From Nostoc sp. CENA543 (GTDB lineage: Bacteria; Cyanobacteriota; Cyanobacteriia; Cyanobacteriales; Nostocaceae), in contig NZ_CP023278.1 of assembly GCF_002896875.1 (NCBI RefSeq), positions 3,782,001 to 3,846,000 of the forward strand: a DNA stretch of 64,000 nucleotides, in the 5' to 3' direction. The notes beneath the pieces were generated by a model. That model was not told the origin of the DNA. It saw nothing but the letters and a program-made list of their open reading frames with translations, and did no database searches. The translations under genes were made by a program, and so were the position numbers. Shown one piece after another: positions 29,194 through 38,288 of the stretch (its first letter is position 1; every line of letters begins with the position of its first letter).

Positions 29194-30294
29194 TTAAACA
29201 ATATGTTTAAAAATTACTTTAAGTAAATCACTGTGAGTGAATGGTTTAATTAAATATCCTGATGACCCGACTATTTTAGCTCTAGCTCGGTCAATTAGAC
29301 TGGCTTTTGCTGTCATCATAATAATAGGAGTATTTTTAAAATGAGAATGTTTTCGCAATAAAGAACACAATTCATAGCCATCTAAATCTGGCAAATCAAC
29401 ATCTAGTAAAATGATGTCTGGCTTGGTATGCAGTATTTCCATCAACGCTTTCAGAGAATTTGTAGCCCCAATTATGGAAAAAATTTGCTCATCTAAAAAA
29501 TTCTTAATACTATTTAATACAACTAGATTATCATCTATACAAAATATTTTATAAATCTTTCTGTCAGAATCATTTGATGAATTTGACTGATAGTGATGAT
29601 TATTATTTAAGGGCTGAGATGGATAGCGTTTAGTATCTATTTTGGGGAGTCTTGGTTCTGGTTTGGGTTTAGTGTAGTTCTGATAGTTAACTCTATGATT
29701 TACGGATGATTGCATACTATTTTTGTACAAATCGGCAATATCCATTTCCTTTTTGAACCCTTCAGATGCGTGTCCCCGTTGTTGACAATGTTCTACTAAT
29801 AAGCGCAAATTTAAGTAACAAAACTTAGGTAAGTCATCTAAAAAACTCTCAGGTATAAACTCATAACTACCTTCCTCTAACACTAAAAATGTCTGTAAAA
29901 CTTCCAACGCCAAATGTTCTATAAGTATGGCGGCTTGTGAGGGACTGATATATTTTTGATTAACTAACCAACAAATAGCCAAATAATCGGGATTAGGAAT
30001 AGATTGATTTTCTATATCTGTCTCAAAAATTACCCGTAACTGGTCGTTAATTTCTCTAGGGAGGGTGGTAATTTCCTGGCTCAAAGTCTGTAAGTGCCGA
30101 TAAAGCGGCTCAAACATTCTTTCTGAGTAACAAGCGTAAATTAGTCTACCCTCGTCTACATAAATTGACCAAGCACCGGATGTACTGAATACCTGTAAAC
30201 AGCCAGTTACAGTTTTACCAGTGATTTTTTTTAACAGTGATAGCGGTTGTATTTTCTGGAAAAATCTGTATCTACTAATAGGTAGTGTTTTCAT
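29194..30294 (-). CDS. PatA-type response regulator
   Basis: A 366-residue protein: an N-terminal PATAN/DUF4388-like domain (KTVTGCLQVFSTSGAWSIYVDEGRLIYACY), a helical middle, a low-complexity Asn/Ser linker at about 205-245, and a C-terminal receiver with CIDDN, phosphoacceptor in DIILLDVDLPD, and KPF. This is the PatA/PixG/HmpA layout, acting in phototaxis, pili or heterocyst pattern. It has no DNA-binding domain. With the next receiver gene it forms an incomplete chemotaxis-like cassette. Confidence 0.85.
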   Translation of the reverse strand: MKTLPISRYRFFQKIQPLSLLKKITGKTVTGCLQVFSTSGAWSIYVDEGRLIYACYSERMFEPLYRHLQTLSQEITTLPREINDQLRVIFETDIENQSIPNPDYLAICWLVNQKYISPSQAAILIEHLALEVLQTFLVLEEGSYEFIPESFLDDLPKFCYLNLRLLVEHCQQRGHASEGFKKEMDIADLYKNSMQSSVNHRVNYQNYTKPKPEPRLPKIDTKRYPSQPLNNNHHYQSNSSNDSDRKIYKIFCIDDNLVVLNSIKNFLDEQIFSIIGATNSLKALMEILHTKPDIILLDVDLPDLDGYELCSLLRKHSHFKNTPIIMMTAKASLIDRARAKIVGSSGYLIKPFTHSDLLKVIFKHIV

Positions 30295-30913
30295 AGTGGC
30301 ACTCAGCGAAAAAAAAATTTAATATTATATAAATATGAATTCGGAGAAAATTTGCCGGATTTTTAGGTATGTTTGTATAACTGCGATCGCTCAATCAACG
30401 CAGCCAGCAAAGTTATAGTCAGCACAGTTTTTGCAGCTTACAGTTTTCTAATTTGTGTAAGCAACTAGCACTAACATTGATTAATGCAAATTACTGGGAA
30501 AGTAATTGCACTCCCTTATTAAACAGCAAAGTATTTACTGATTACCAGGAAGAATTTTCCCAAAAATCAGCTATCTTTTCTGTATCTTTAGTTAATCTCA
30601 CTCATCTAACAGTACAGCAATTCCTAAAATTAGAGATATTGGCTCAAACCCATCAGTAGCAAAAAACTATTTCTCATTGTTATTACTTAATTAAAAATCA
30701 CCAAAAATAGGGACTTATAGCAAGATTACTTAACACAATTAAGTGTTTTAAAACACACCCGAAAAAGTTTTTCAACCAAAGAATCGCGGTGTTAAAAGCT
30801 GCCATTGGTGAAATCACAGCCGCAATAGGAGTTTCGGGAGAATATAACGCGGTAGTTTTGTGATGTAATTCGTTAAAATTAACCAAGCCACTTGTGAATC
30901 CGGGATTATAGCA
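30295..30913. other. Intergenic region with a perfect palindrome
   Basis: About 620 bases. A 68-residue frame at 30453-30659 from a TTG has no support and is not called. A perfect 14-base palindrome GTGTTTTAAAACAC lies at 30743-30756. Between 30711 and 30865 a plus-strand frame stays open without a start codon and may be a gene remnant. Confidence 0.35.
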
Positions 30914-31630
30914 ATGGTTACTCAGTTACCATCTTCCACATCAAAAGGCATCATCTACCCCGAAAGTGACGGACAGCCAATGGCGGACAATACCAAGCAG
31001 TTTGAGTTAATTGTACTGATCAAGAAAAACTTAGACTTATTGTTTGCTAACGATGCTAATGTTTTTGTTGCTGGTGACTTATTATGGTATCCCGTGGAAG
31101 GTGATAATACTAACCGTCGTGCGCCCGATGTCATGGTAATTTTCGGTAGACCAAAAGGTGATAGAGGTTCTTATAAGCAGTGGGAAGAAGGTAATATTCC
31201 CCCACAAGTGGTATTTGAAATTCTTTCCCCTAGCAATACTGTCAAAGAAATGATTGTCAAATACAAGTTTTACGAACAGTATGGGGTAGAAGAATATTAT
31301 CTCTATGATCCAGATAAATATGAGTTAAGTGGTTGGTTACGTTCTCATGATCAACTCGCAGAAATTTCCCAAATGACTGGTTGGGTGAGTCCCCGTCTCG
31401 GTATCCGCTTTGAATTGTCGGATGGAGAACTGCAAATTTATCGTCCCGACGGACAGCCATTTCTGACATACTTAGAACTAGCCCAACAAATAGAACAAAC
31501 ACAATTGGAATTAGCACAAGAACGCCAACGCACCGAACAAGAACGTCAACGCGCCGAACAAGCACAAAGCCAACTAGAAGCACTCCGCACTTTACTACAA
31601 GCTAAAGGAATTAATCCCGACGAACTTTAA
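30914..31630 (+). CDS. Uma2 family (DUF820) putative endonuclease
   Basis: A 238-residue member of the Uma2 group, very common in Nostocales and folded like PD-(D/E)XK nucleases. Visible signatures are APDVMVIFGRPKGDRGSYKQ, PPQVVFEILSPSN and YYLYDPDKYELSGW. The last 55 residues form a charged Gln/Glu/Arg heptad coiled coil, usual for this subgroup. The biological role is unsettled. A second, shorter Uma2 gene lies at 57434-58006. Confidence 0.85.
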   Translation: MVTQLPSSTSKGIIYPESDGQPMADNTKQFELIVLIKKNLDLLFANDANVFVAGDLLWYPVEGDNTNRRAPDVMVIFGRPKGDRGSYKQWEEGNIPPQVVFEILSPSNTVKEMIVKYKFYEQYGVEEYYLYDPDKYELSGWLRSHDQLAEISQMTGWVSPRLGIRFELSDGELQIYRPDGQPFLTYLELAQQIEQTQLELAQERQRTEQERQRAEQAQSQLEALRTLLQAKGINPDEL

Positions 31631-31658
31631 AAAAATCACGATAAATTATGGGAATCTA

Positions 31659-31736
31659 GTTCGTAGTAAGGACTTTAGTCCTTATCTTTCCCTGCGGTTG
31701 TTTCTGTAAGAGAGGACTGAAGTCCTCACTACGAAC
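31659..31736. repeat. Palindromic repeat element, copy 2
   Basis: Inverted ends GTTCGTAGTAAGGACTTTAG and GACTGAAGTCCTCACTACGAAC, each with an inner palindrome (GGACTTTAGTCC, GGACTGAAGTCC). It is related to the element at 594-668. It lies just after the Uma2 stop codon and could act as its terminator. Confidence 0.75.
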
Positions 31737-31766
31737 CTTTAATTATTTCACTGGAATTGCGACTCA

Positions 31767-32696
31767 ATGGTGAACAATTTCTTTTTACAAGTCGAAGAAG
31801 ATAGCGCACGTCTTGACCGTTACCTTGCAGATGAGTTACCAGATTTATCTCGGTCTCGCATTCAGCAGCTAATTGAACAAAGCAAGGTGCAAATTAATGG
31901 TCATGTCTGCACATCTAAAAAGATAAATGTAAAAGTAGGCGATCGCATCACTTTAGAAATTCCTGAAGTGCAACCATTAGAACTGCAAGCGGAAAATATC
32001 CCTTTAGATATTCTCTACGAAGATGAGCAGTTACTTATTCTCAACAAACCAGCCGGTTTAGTCGTTCATCCCGCACCAGGACATCCCGACGGGACATTGG
32101 TCAATGCTTTACTCGCACATTGTTCTAGCCTTCCTGGGATTGGTGGTGTGCAAAGGCCAGGAATCGTCCATCGTTTAGATAAAGATACCACAGGGGCGAT
32201 CGCGATCGCTAAAACCGACATCGCCTATCAACATCTACAAGCCCAACTCCAAGCCAAAACCGCACGCCGAGAATATTTAGGTGTAGTTTATGGTGCGCCA
32301 AAAACTACCAACGGCACAATAGATTTACCCATCGGTCGCCACCCTCAAGACCGCAAAAAAATGGCCGTTGTCCCCGTAGAACAAGGGGGAAGAACAGCTA
32401 TTACCCATTGGCAAATTCAAGAACGTTTGGGTAACTATACATTAATTCATTTTCAACTCGAAACTGGGCGCACTCACCAAATCCGCGTCCATAGTGCTAA
32501 GATTGGTCATCCGATAGTTGGTGATCCCCTTTATGCTTCCGGTCGTTCTGTGGGAGTAAACTTACCAGGTCAAGCACTCCACGCTTGGCGGTTGAAGTTA
32601 CAACATCCCATTTCCCAAGAATGGATTGAAGTTACAGCAACGCCTCCACCAACTTTTACAACTCTGGTGGAAGTTCTGAGACGCAGAGCAATGTAA
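31767..32696 (+). CDS. RluA/RluD-family pseudouridine synthase
   Basis: A 309-residue enzyme with an N-terminal S4 RNA-binding domain (RLDRYLADELPDLSRSRIQQ) and the catalytic RluA domain with HRLDKDTTGAIAIA (catalytic Asp), NKPAGLVVHPAPGH and the later GRTHQIRVHSAKIGHPIVGD. It most resembles RluD, which modifies 23S rRNA helix 69. No operon partner is evident; an XRE-type gene follows after 79 bases. Confidence 0.9.
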   Translation: MVNNFFLQVEEDSARLDRYLADELPDLSRSRIQQLIEQSKVQINGHVCTSKKINVKVGDRITLEIPEVQPLELQAENIPLDILYEDEQLLILNKPAGLVVHPAPGHPDGTLVNALLAHCSSLPGIGGVQRPGIVHRLDKDTTGAIAIAKTDIAYQHLQAQLQAKTARREYLGVVYGAPKTTNGTIDLPIGRHPQDRKKMAVVPVEQGGRTAITHWQIQERLGNYTLIHFQLETGRTHQIRVHSAKIGHPIVGDPLYASGRSVGVNLPGQALHAWRLKLQHPISQEWIEVTATPPPTFTTLVEVLRRRAM

Positions 32697-32775
32697 CCTA
32701 TCACCCGTAAAGATTATGCCTAATATCTTGGATTCCGCTATATTGTAGATATTTAGATTTTCCTGATACCGAAAA

Positions 32776-33198
32776 ATGCCAGCAAGGTTGCAAATAAAAG
32801 CTGAAGATTGCTCCCCTTTAGGACGATTCATTCTTCAATACTTGGAAGAACAAGGTATCAGTATGAATCGTCTGGCGGATTTGTCTGGTGTTCCTCAACC
32901 AAGATTGAGAGGTGCTTGCTTTAAGGGGACTTGTCCTACCCCTGAAACTTTAAGAAAACTAGCTAGAGTGATGGGAAAACATCACCTAGAACTTTATACC
33001 TTAGCCTACGAAGCCAGAATTCAGCCTATTCCTGAAGATGCAGAGAATACTTCCCTTGATATATTAATGCGAGATTTATTTGAAACCGCCAGAGAAATGG
33101 GACTAACTGTCCCTAAAGTGCGCCCTTCTAAAGCCAAAATCCGTAAAGCACTTTTGGAATTAGGATTTAGCTCCGACAATAGTGATGAGTGTGCCTAA
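32776..33198 (+). CDS. XRE-type helix-turn-helix protein
   Basis: A 140-residue protein with a Cro/C1-type HTH at about residues 22-75 (LEEQGISMNRLADLSGVPQPRLRG split by a turn) and a C-terminal region rich in Lys and Arg. It lacks any partner toxin. It converges on cpcG, the two sharing the terminator hairpin at 33258-33296. A regulator role is inferred; targets unknown. Confidence 0.7.
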   Translation: MPARLQIKAEDCSPLGRFILQYLEEQGISMNRLADLSGVPQPRLRGACFKGTCPTPETLRKLARVMGKHHLELYTLAYEARIQPIPEDAENTSLDILMRDLFETAREMGLTVPKVRPSKAKIRKALLELGFSSDNSDECA

Positions 33199-33257
33199 TT
33201 ACCGGAGATTTATATTTTTACTTTTGAACCTGGAATTTTCTATCTAAAATCCATCTT

Positions 33258-33296
33258 GGAAAGTCTGATTGAAGGAAATCTCCAATCAGACTTTCC
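33258..33296. terminator. Bidirectional terminator hairpin
   Basis: A perfect 14-base-pair stem: GGAAAGTCTGATTG at 33258-33271 and CAATCAGACTTTCC at 33283-33296, with an 11-base loop. It lies between converging cpcG and the XRE-type gene. The T-rich side on the minus strand is modest. Confidence 0.75.
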
Positions 33297-33338
33297 GCAA
33301 AATTTAAAATCTCATATTGAGTGAGGTTTCAGATTTTA

Positions 33339-34094
33339 TTATTTGCCGCGATAAGGAACGGAACGTTCAATATCAATGTTTTGTACAGAAAGACGTTGAG
33401 GAGGGTTAACTTGGGGATTAATACTCCGCGCCATATCTAAGAACAGAGAGGGGCTACCAGCTTTGGGCTGTCTGTCTGGAGATGCGTAGGTGCGGACAGA
33501 AGTTTGCCAAATGAATTGAGGGAAGCCAAGTTTCGCACGATAGTATTCGTCGTAGCGAGGAGATGTGATGTTGAAAGGCCGTTCACCTTCTGAGCGTCCA
33601 GGTAGGACTCTACGACGTTGGTAAGGTACGATATCATACCCGAAAGCGTCTAGATATTCATCAGAGTTGAGTAGGTCATCAACGAAGCCTTTAATACCTT
33701 TGGTAGCTACGACAATTGACCAAGCTAATTTTTCTCGGTTATCATACACATCACGACCGAGAACACGCTGTACTGTTTGTTCTACAAAACGGTAGTTGCT
33801 GTTGAGGTCGTAGAAACTACGCTTGTAGGTGTTAGATAATAACAATCCGCGAATAAAATCACGTACTGTAATTTGACCACTACGCAGCTGAGATTCTAAA
33901 AAACGCTCTCTATCAGCAGCAAAAGCATGGAAGAAAATCTGGCGATAGGCGGCTTCAATCAGATTATCTAAATCAGTAGAAGAAAGCAGGTTTTCTGTAG
34001 AGTAGACCCTTGGTTGTTCATCACCAGGAACTTCATAACCGCTTACTCGTTGGTTTTGAGACTTAGGGGAATATTCTAAAAGAGGAAGTGCCAC
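33339..34094 (-). CDS. cpcG: Phycobilisome rod-core linker CpcG
   Basis: A 251-residue linker that joins phycocyanin rods to the allophycocyanin core. It opens [17 protein letters not shown], has the PF00427 linker domain (about residues 25-165; [49 protein letters not shown]), and ends with a soluble tail ([16 protein letters not shown]) typical of core-attaching CpcG1-type proteins. Usually cpcG copies sit at the end of the main cpc operon; here it stands alone downstream of cpcL. Confidence 0.9.
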   Translation of the reverse strand: MALPLLEYSPKSQNQRVSGYEVPGDEQPRVYSTENLLSSTDLDNLIEAAYRQIFFHAFAADRERFLESQLRSGQITVRDFIRGLLLSNTYKRSFYDLNSNYRFVEQTVQRVLGRDVYDNREKLAWSIVVATKGIKGFVDDLLNSDEYLDAFGYDIVPYQRRRVLPGRSEGERPFNITSPRYDEYYRAKLGFPQFIWQTSVRTYASPDRQPKAGSPSLFLDMARSINPQVNPPQRLSVQNIDIERSVPYRGK

Positions 34095-34476
34095 GGATAC
34101 AAAATCTCCCTTTTCCTTAACGAAATCTTACAAAGTTATCATAATCATAAAGGAGAAGGGAAAGAATTATTCGATTTAGTTTGATAAAAATTACATAACT
34201 TAATTAAGTAGTTGCGAATGCCTGAAAGGTTGACGCAACAAGCTTTGAAAGCTTCACAGGTGAACCAAGGCAAGTACAATAGCACTTACCAAGTGAGGAA
34301 ATTGGCGATCGCTCTCAATCACTCCAGATGAGAATTGTATCAAGATAGACTACAAAATGTTTGTATTGGACAACACTAAAAAGGGTCAATAGTCAATAGT
34401 CATTAGTCATTAGTCATTACTCCTACTTGTCTTCCTTCCCCTGCACCCTGCCCCCTGCCCTCCTCTTGCCCAATTC
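34095..34476. other. Intergenic region with ATTAGTC tandem repeats
   Basis: About 380 bases between cpcL and cpcG. It holds an AGTCATT-type heptamer array at about 34386-34420 and a short C-rich CCTGCCC array at about 34440-34460. A palindromic AAGCTTTGAAAGCTT lies near 34240. The cpcG promoter is presumably at 34100-34250. Confidence 0.5.
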
Positions 34477-35232
34477 CTATCCCCAGAACAAGATATTGGC
34501 TTCTGCAAATAGAACAAACAGAACTGCCAAGGTGATGAAAAGGGCTATGAGACCAAAACTGGTATTCCAATTTGCCCTTTGGATGAAGGTATCAATATGA
34601 AATGGTTCAAATTCGTCAAACATACCGGTGGGAATGGGACGGACGGGACGACGAGGTAGGGGTAATTTGTTGCGATAATCTTCGCCGTAACGTGACATCC
34701 GTGCAAAGGGTAGTTCACCTTGAGCATGTTGTGGTAAGATGCGACGGCGTTGATAGGGAACGGTATCATAACCAAAATTGCTGAGGTATTCTTCTGTATT
34801 GATTAAAGTATCAATGAAACCTTGTAGCCCTTTGGTAGCTAGTACAGTAGACCAAGCTAATTTTTCGCGATCGCTATATACATTACGACCTAAAAGTCTC
34901 TGAATACAAATTTCTACAAACCGATAGTTATTATTGCTGTCGTAAACTAGTCGTCGAAAGGAATCACAACTAACTAGTCCTCGGATAAAGTCTCTCACTG
35001 TAATTTGACCAGCTCTTAACTGAGACTCTAAAAATCGCTGGCGATGATTATCTAACATCTGCTGTTCATTAAAAATCTGCCGATAGGCTGACATGATTAA
35101 CATATCCATATCGGAAGCAGTTAGCAGATTCTCTGTAGTGTAAATTCTTGGTTGCTCATCGCCAGGAATCTCAAACCCTGCAACACGATGATTTTGTGAT
35201 AAAGGTGCGTACTCTAATAAAGGAATCGACAT
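34477..35232 (-). CDS. cpcL: Membrane-anchored rod linker CpcL (CpcG2-type)
   Basis: About 251 residues. The N-terminal linker domain resembles CpcG ([47 protein letters not shown]). The C-terminus ends in a hydrophobic helix (about 25 residues from [20 protein letters not shown]), which is the mark of CpcL. CpcL builds rod-shaped, core-less phycobilisomes that bind photosystem I. In several cyanobacteria it is controlled by CcaS/CcaR in green light. An AGGAAGG lies just upstream; the start may also be ATG 35238. Confidence 0.92.
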   Translation of the reverse strand: MSIPLLEYAPLSQNHRVAGFEIPGDEQPRIYTTENLLTASDMDMLIMSAYRQIFNEQQMLDNHRQRFLESQLRAGQITVRDFIRGLVSCDSFRRLVYDSNNNYRFVEICIQRLLGRNVYSDREKLAWSTVLATKGLQGFIDTLINTEEYLSNFGYDTVPYQRRRILPQHAQGELPFARMSRYGEDYRNKLPLPRRPVRPIPTGMFDEFEPFHIDTFIQRANWNTSFGLIALFITLAVLFVLFAEANILFWG

Positions 35233-35238
35233 AACCAT

Positions 35239-35945
35239 CCTTCCTAATCAGCTAAATCTCAATTGTTGACTGTTGACTAATGTCCGGACGGGTTTAAGCA
35301 AAATATCTGTTGTCAAGAGTAAATGTCGTATCAAACCCGCCCCTGTTGACTGTTGACTGGGAAGAGAGAATTTAAAGCCAATTTAGACGCAAATTGCCTA
35401 TTTTCGCCACTATTGTCTTAAATCAGATGAAGAGTGTACAAAATGGCTTAAAAACAATGCAAAATTACTTAACGTTGACTATTTTCTCAATGCAGAGAGT
35501 CAACGCAACGGAAAGAATTACTTCCTTCTCTACAGCCTCTCAGCCTAGATCATCTCATACCATCAGTAAGGAAACTGGTGAGAAAATGGTAAAAAAATCG
35601 GAAATAATTGGCAAAATCAACAAATCTTGATGTTTTGACGGTCAAAGGTCAATAGTCCATAGTCCATAGTCATTAGTCATTAGTTAGTAGGGGCGGTTTT
35701 TGTAAGATTTTTACCTATAAATACAGATATTTTGGTTAAATAAGCCCATAAAACAGTCATTAGTTAACAATCAATGAATTTTCTTCAAATTGTCATTGGT
35801 GAGCTATCCTTACAAGCATTAAAAATTAAGCTGATAAGAGTCTCTGCTAGTTCAAACTTGGAATTTCCTAGCTAATCCCTAGTTAGGTTGAACACCAAGT
35901 GGAATTATGGGTGGCTGTCTTTAATTTTGAATTTTGAATTGATTC
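35239..35945. other. Divergent control region between cpcL and the CcaR-like gene
   Basis: About 700 bases. Contents seen: GTTGACT repeats, an inverted repeat GGACGGGTTT (about 35284) with AAACCCGCCCC (about 35333), an AGTCATT/AGTCCAT tandem array at about 35648-35685, and the candidate G-box at 35595-35616. A 78-residue frame at 35394-35630 lacks support and is not called. Confidence 0.45.
35595..35616 (-). promoter_or_regulatory. Possible degenerate CcaR G-box
   Basis: On the minus strand two 11-base units adjoin: TTTTGCCAATT and ATTTCCGATTT. The known CcaR G-box unit is CTTTNCNATTT in direct repeat. Matches to the nine fixed bases are seven and eight. It lies about 360 bases upstream of cpcL in the correct orientation, in an AT-rich region where such matches arise by chance. 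Confidence 0.3.
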
Positions 35946-36635
35946 ATGAGGATTCTTCTGGTTGAAGATGATGTCATTCTGGCAGAAAACTTAGTAGATG
36001 CTTTGACTTCTCAGCGTTATGTGGTTGATGTTGTGCATGATGGCGAAGCAGCTTGGCATCAAGTGAAGGCTCTGAATTATGATTTACTGTTATTGGATGT
36101 TATGTTACCTGTGTTGGATGGGATGAGTTTGTGTCATCGTTTGCGATCGCACGGTTATCATTGGCCTATCTTGATGCTCAGTGCTTGTAACAACATCAAC
36201 AATGAAATTAATGGTTTAGATGCAGGTGCGGATGATTACTTAGTTAAACCATTCGATTTACAAAAACTATTAGCGCGGATTCGTGCTTTGCTACGTCGAG
36301 GATTTCTGACATCACCACCGATTCTGACATGGGGTGAGTTACATCTGAATCCTAGCACCTATGAAGTTACCTACGACTCAACTCCTATTTATTTGACACC
36401 CAAAGAGTACAGCATTTTAGAATTACTATTGCGAAATGGTCGGCGTGTTCTCAGTCGGCGTGTGATTATTGAACATATTTGGGCTTTAGAATCTTCCCCC
36501 GAAGAACACACTGTGAAAGTTCACATTCGCAGTCTACGGCAGAAAATTAAAGCAGCCGGAGCAAAAGAAGACTTAATTGAGACGGTTCACAGCATAGGTT
36601 ATCGTCTCCATCAGCATCAAGATAAAATCAGCTAA
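35946..36635 (+). CDS. OmpR-family response regulator, CcaR-like
   Basis: A 229-residue regulator. The receiver has acidic VEDD, phosphoacceptor Asp51 in LLLLDVMLPVLDGMSLC and Lys in LVKPFD. The winged-helix DNA-binding domain has LTPKEYSILELLLRNGRRVLS, VKVHIRSLRQKIKAAGAK and HSIGYRLHQ. It is strikingly similar to the N-terminal half of the RcaC protein encoded at 49731-51680 (same LTWGE/DLxLNPSTxEV stretch). Its place next to cpcL and near the cpe operon suggests CcaR, the activator of green-light phycobilisome genes. The partner kinase CcaS is not in the window, so the name is inferred. Confidence 0.75.
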   Translation: MRILLVEDDVILAENLVDALTSQRYVVDVVHDGEAAWHQVKALNYDLLLLDVMLPVLDGMSLCHRLRSHGYHWPILMLSACNNINNEINGLDAGADDYLVKPFDLQKLLARIRALLRRGFLTSPPILTWGELHLNPSTYEVTYDSTPIYLTPKEYSILELLLRNGRRVLSRRVIIEHIWALESSPEEHTVKVHIRSLRQKIKAAGAKEDLIETVHSIGYRLHQHQDKIS

Positions 36636-36648
36636 GGGAACAGCTTAG

Positions 36649-36743
36649 TAGGGTGCGTCAGTATGAATAATCTCTTGGTATAGTTAGCTTTTCTCACACT
36701 GACGCACCCTACAGTTTGGATATTTTTTGATCTGGAAGTCCCT
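36649..36743. repeat. Palindromic element between convergent genes, copy 2
   Basis: Inverted ends TAGGGTGCGTCAGTATGA and TCACACTGACGCACCCTA with 29 bases between, followed by CAGTTTGGATATTTTTTG and TGGAAGTCCCTA. Related to 25192-25288. The flank part TGGAAGTCCCTA recurs at about 62479-62507 (inverted) and near 62592. Confidence 0.75.
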
Positions 36744-36752
36744 AAACCACAT

Positions 36753-37136
36753 TTAGGTTTGAGAAGAATTTTGCCTTTTCCACGAAAAGTAAAAGTGCAA
36801 ATCTTTGCTACTTGCCATATATATCAAAATTACGGCACTCAGAGCAGCCATAATTAAACTTCCTACGATGAGGACAGTAGAAAGCTTTGCTTTTAGTGCA
36901 ATCACCATTGCAACTAGAGCAACCACCAAAAAACTACAGATAGCCATCATGAGCCACTTCGCCCATTTTTGCCCCTGTAGAACAAAGTACATAACTACGA
37001 TGGTGAATAAAATCCGTCCAATCGCCCATCTATCCCGTGCTAGAAAAACTAGCGTAGCATCTAGAATACAAAGCACCACAAACATAGCCATTAATGTATT
37101 GCGTGCTTTCAAAGCAGATTCATCGATTTGGAGCAT
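36753..37136 (-). CDS. Four-helix membrane protein at the end of the cpe operon
   Basis: A 127-residue protein with four predicted membrane helices (about residues 12-32, 40-58, 62-84, 88-110) and a short polar C-terminus. It has no recognised domain. It starts 27 bases after the cpeR stop on the same strand, so it is probably co-transcribed with phycoerythrin genes. A link to the photosynthetic membrane is only inferred. Confidence 0.65.
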   Translation of the reverse strand: MLQIDESALKARNTLMAMFVVLCILDATLVFLARDRWAIGRILFTIVVMYFVLQGQKWAKWLMMAICSFLVVALVAMVIALKAKLSTVLIVGSLIMAALSAVILIYMASSKDLHFYFSWKRQNSSQT

Positions 37137-37163
37137 AGGTTTCTACATCACAAAAAAATAACT

Positions 37164-37529
37164 TCACGCTTGTGCGTCAAATCGGGTGCGAAAGCTGCCG
37201 TATTTCAGCCAATATTGTTTCAAGTTATGGCAAGGGGTATGTAAACTTGCCTTAGCCTGATAGAGAATTACTTGCCGATGATCACCCATCCAAATTTTGT
37301 CAATCGGATCAACTGATATGACTGTACCTCCTAAAGCTTCCACACATTGAGAAAATCTCTCAACGGCACTGTAATCTACAGTTTCAAACACAAAAAAATT
37401 ACCTGAACAAATTAAATGCCTGCTGCGAATCCAGCACTGCATTTTTTTCTGCGCTTCTGGGGGCAGCATATTTGGTTTGAGAGATTCCAGATCCGGCAGG
37501 GAAAGATCATAGGATATTTGGGACTTCAT
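37164..37529 (-). CDS. cpeR: Phycoerythrin operon activator CpeR
   Basis: About 121 residues, basic, with the compact CpeR core (MLPPEAQKKMQCWIRSRHLI, CSGNFFVFETVDYSAVERFS, GGTVISVDPIDKIWMGDHRQ). CpeR is the last gene of the cpeCDESTR operon in Fremyella diplosiphon and is needed for expression of cpeBA. ATG 37529 has a GAGAG element just upstream and overlaps the cpeT end by 23 bases; the longer frame to 37607 would overlap it by 100. Under this order CpeR is made only when the linker operon is on, giving a green-light relay to cpeBA, which lies outside the window. Confidence 0.9.
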   Translation of the reverse strand: MKSQISYDLSLPDLESLKPNMLPPEAQKKMQCWIRSRHLICSGNFFVFETVDYSAVERFSQCVEALGGTVISVDPIDKIWMGDHRQVILYQAKASLHTPCHNLKQYWLKYGSFRTRFDAQA

Positions 37530-38130
37530 GAGCGAAACTCTCCCGCTTTTTAAACCGCAATGGCCCATGTGTAGATCCCCAAACTTGTTGGTGGGTGTTG
37601 ATGTCAAGACCTTTATCGAGACTTACCCAGGTGCTTTCTGTGATTTCCACATAGCTATCTAAATAAGTCTGACAGCCATTTTTTTCTATTAAGCAGAGGT
37701 TGCCGGGTTCGACACTACCTTGAAAGCGATCGCCTTCTCGTTTAAAAATCATTGAGCAGTGATATCGCCGTTCAATACAGTCGGGAGTAATGGTTTTCAG
37801 AATATTTAAATCCCGCGCCGCACCCGCATAGAACATGGCATTTTTTAAGCTGTAGTTTTCGATATAAATTTGATCACCTTGCTCAACTAGACGATGCACA
37901 CCCTGACGATACGGTCGCCACAAGTCATAGTCATAAACTTGTTCAGAATACATCCCAATGCCAGAGAAGAATTCAAAAGGTAAGGGACGAAAAAAAACGT
38001 GAATATGGGCGTACTCTTTCGGACTTTCAAATGCCTGTTGTTGATTGCTGAAATCCCCTGCCATCCAACGAGCTAGGGTAATTAAATTATTTGACGTTGT
38101 TGCACAAATAGGTGTGATGGAAGAAGTCAC
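37507..38130 (-). CDS. cpeT: CpeT-type bilin lyase
   Basis: A 207-residue T-type lyase. Characteristic stretches are LARWMAGDFSNQQQAF, HIHVFFRPLPFEFFSGIGMY, EQVYDYDLWRPYRQGVHRL and the ending STWVSLDKGLD with GPLRFKKRESF. T-type lyases attach bilins to Cys155-type sites of beta subunits; CpeT has a calycin-like barrel. It lies between cpeS and cpeR as in F. diplosiphon. Confidence 0.92.
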   Translation of the reverse strand: MTSSITPICATTSNNLITLARWMAGDFSNQQQAFESPKEYAHIHVFFRPLPFEFFSGIGMYSEQVYDYDLWRPYRQGVHRLVEQGDQIYIENYSLKNAMFYAGAARDLNILKTITPDCIERRYHCSMIFKREGDRFQGSVEPGNLCLIEKNGCQTYLDSYVEITESTWVSLDKGLDINTHQQVWGSTHGPLRFKKRESFAHEVPNIL

Positions 38131-38288
38131 TTCACTTTACTCCAAATTCAAAATTCAAAATTAATTACCTTCGTTTTCAGGCGTAAATAAAAACAATTCG
38201 CAATTCGCAATAAACAGAGAAAACAATGAAAATCTATGATTTTAACGGTATTTTTTTGATACTATTGTGGGTTGGAATTAGCTGTAAT

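Noticed and set aside
30453-30659. 68-residue frame between the PatA-like gene and Uma2
   Set aside because: TTG start without ribosome site, no recognisable family, low-complexity neighbourhood; likely chance.
35394-35630. 78-residue frame upstream of the CcaR-like gene
   Set aside because: Lies in a repeat-rich divergent control region, no start signal or family resemblance.
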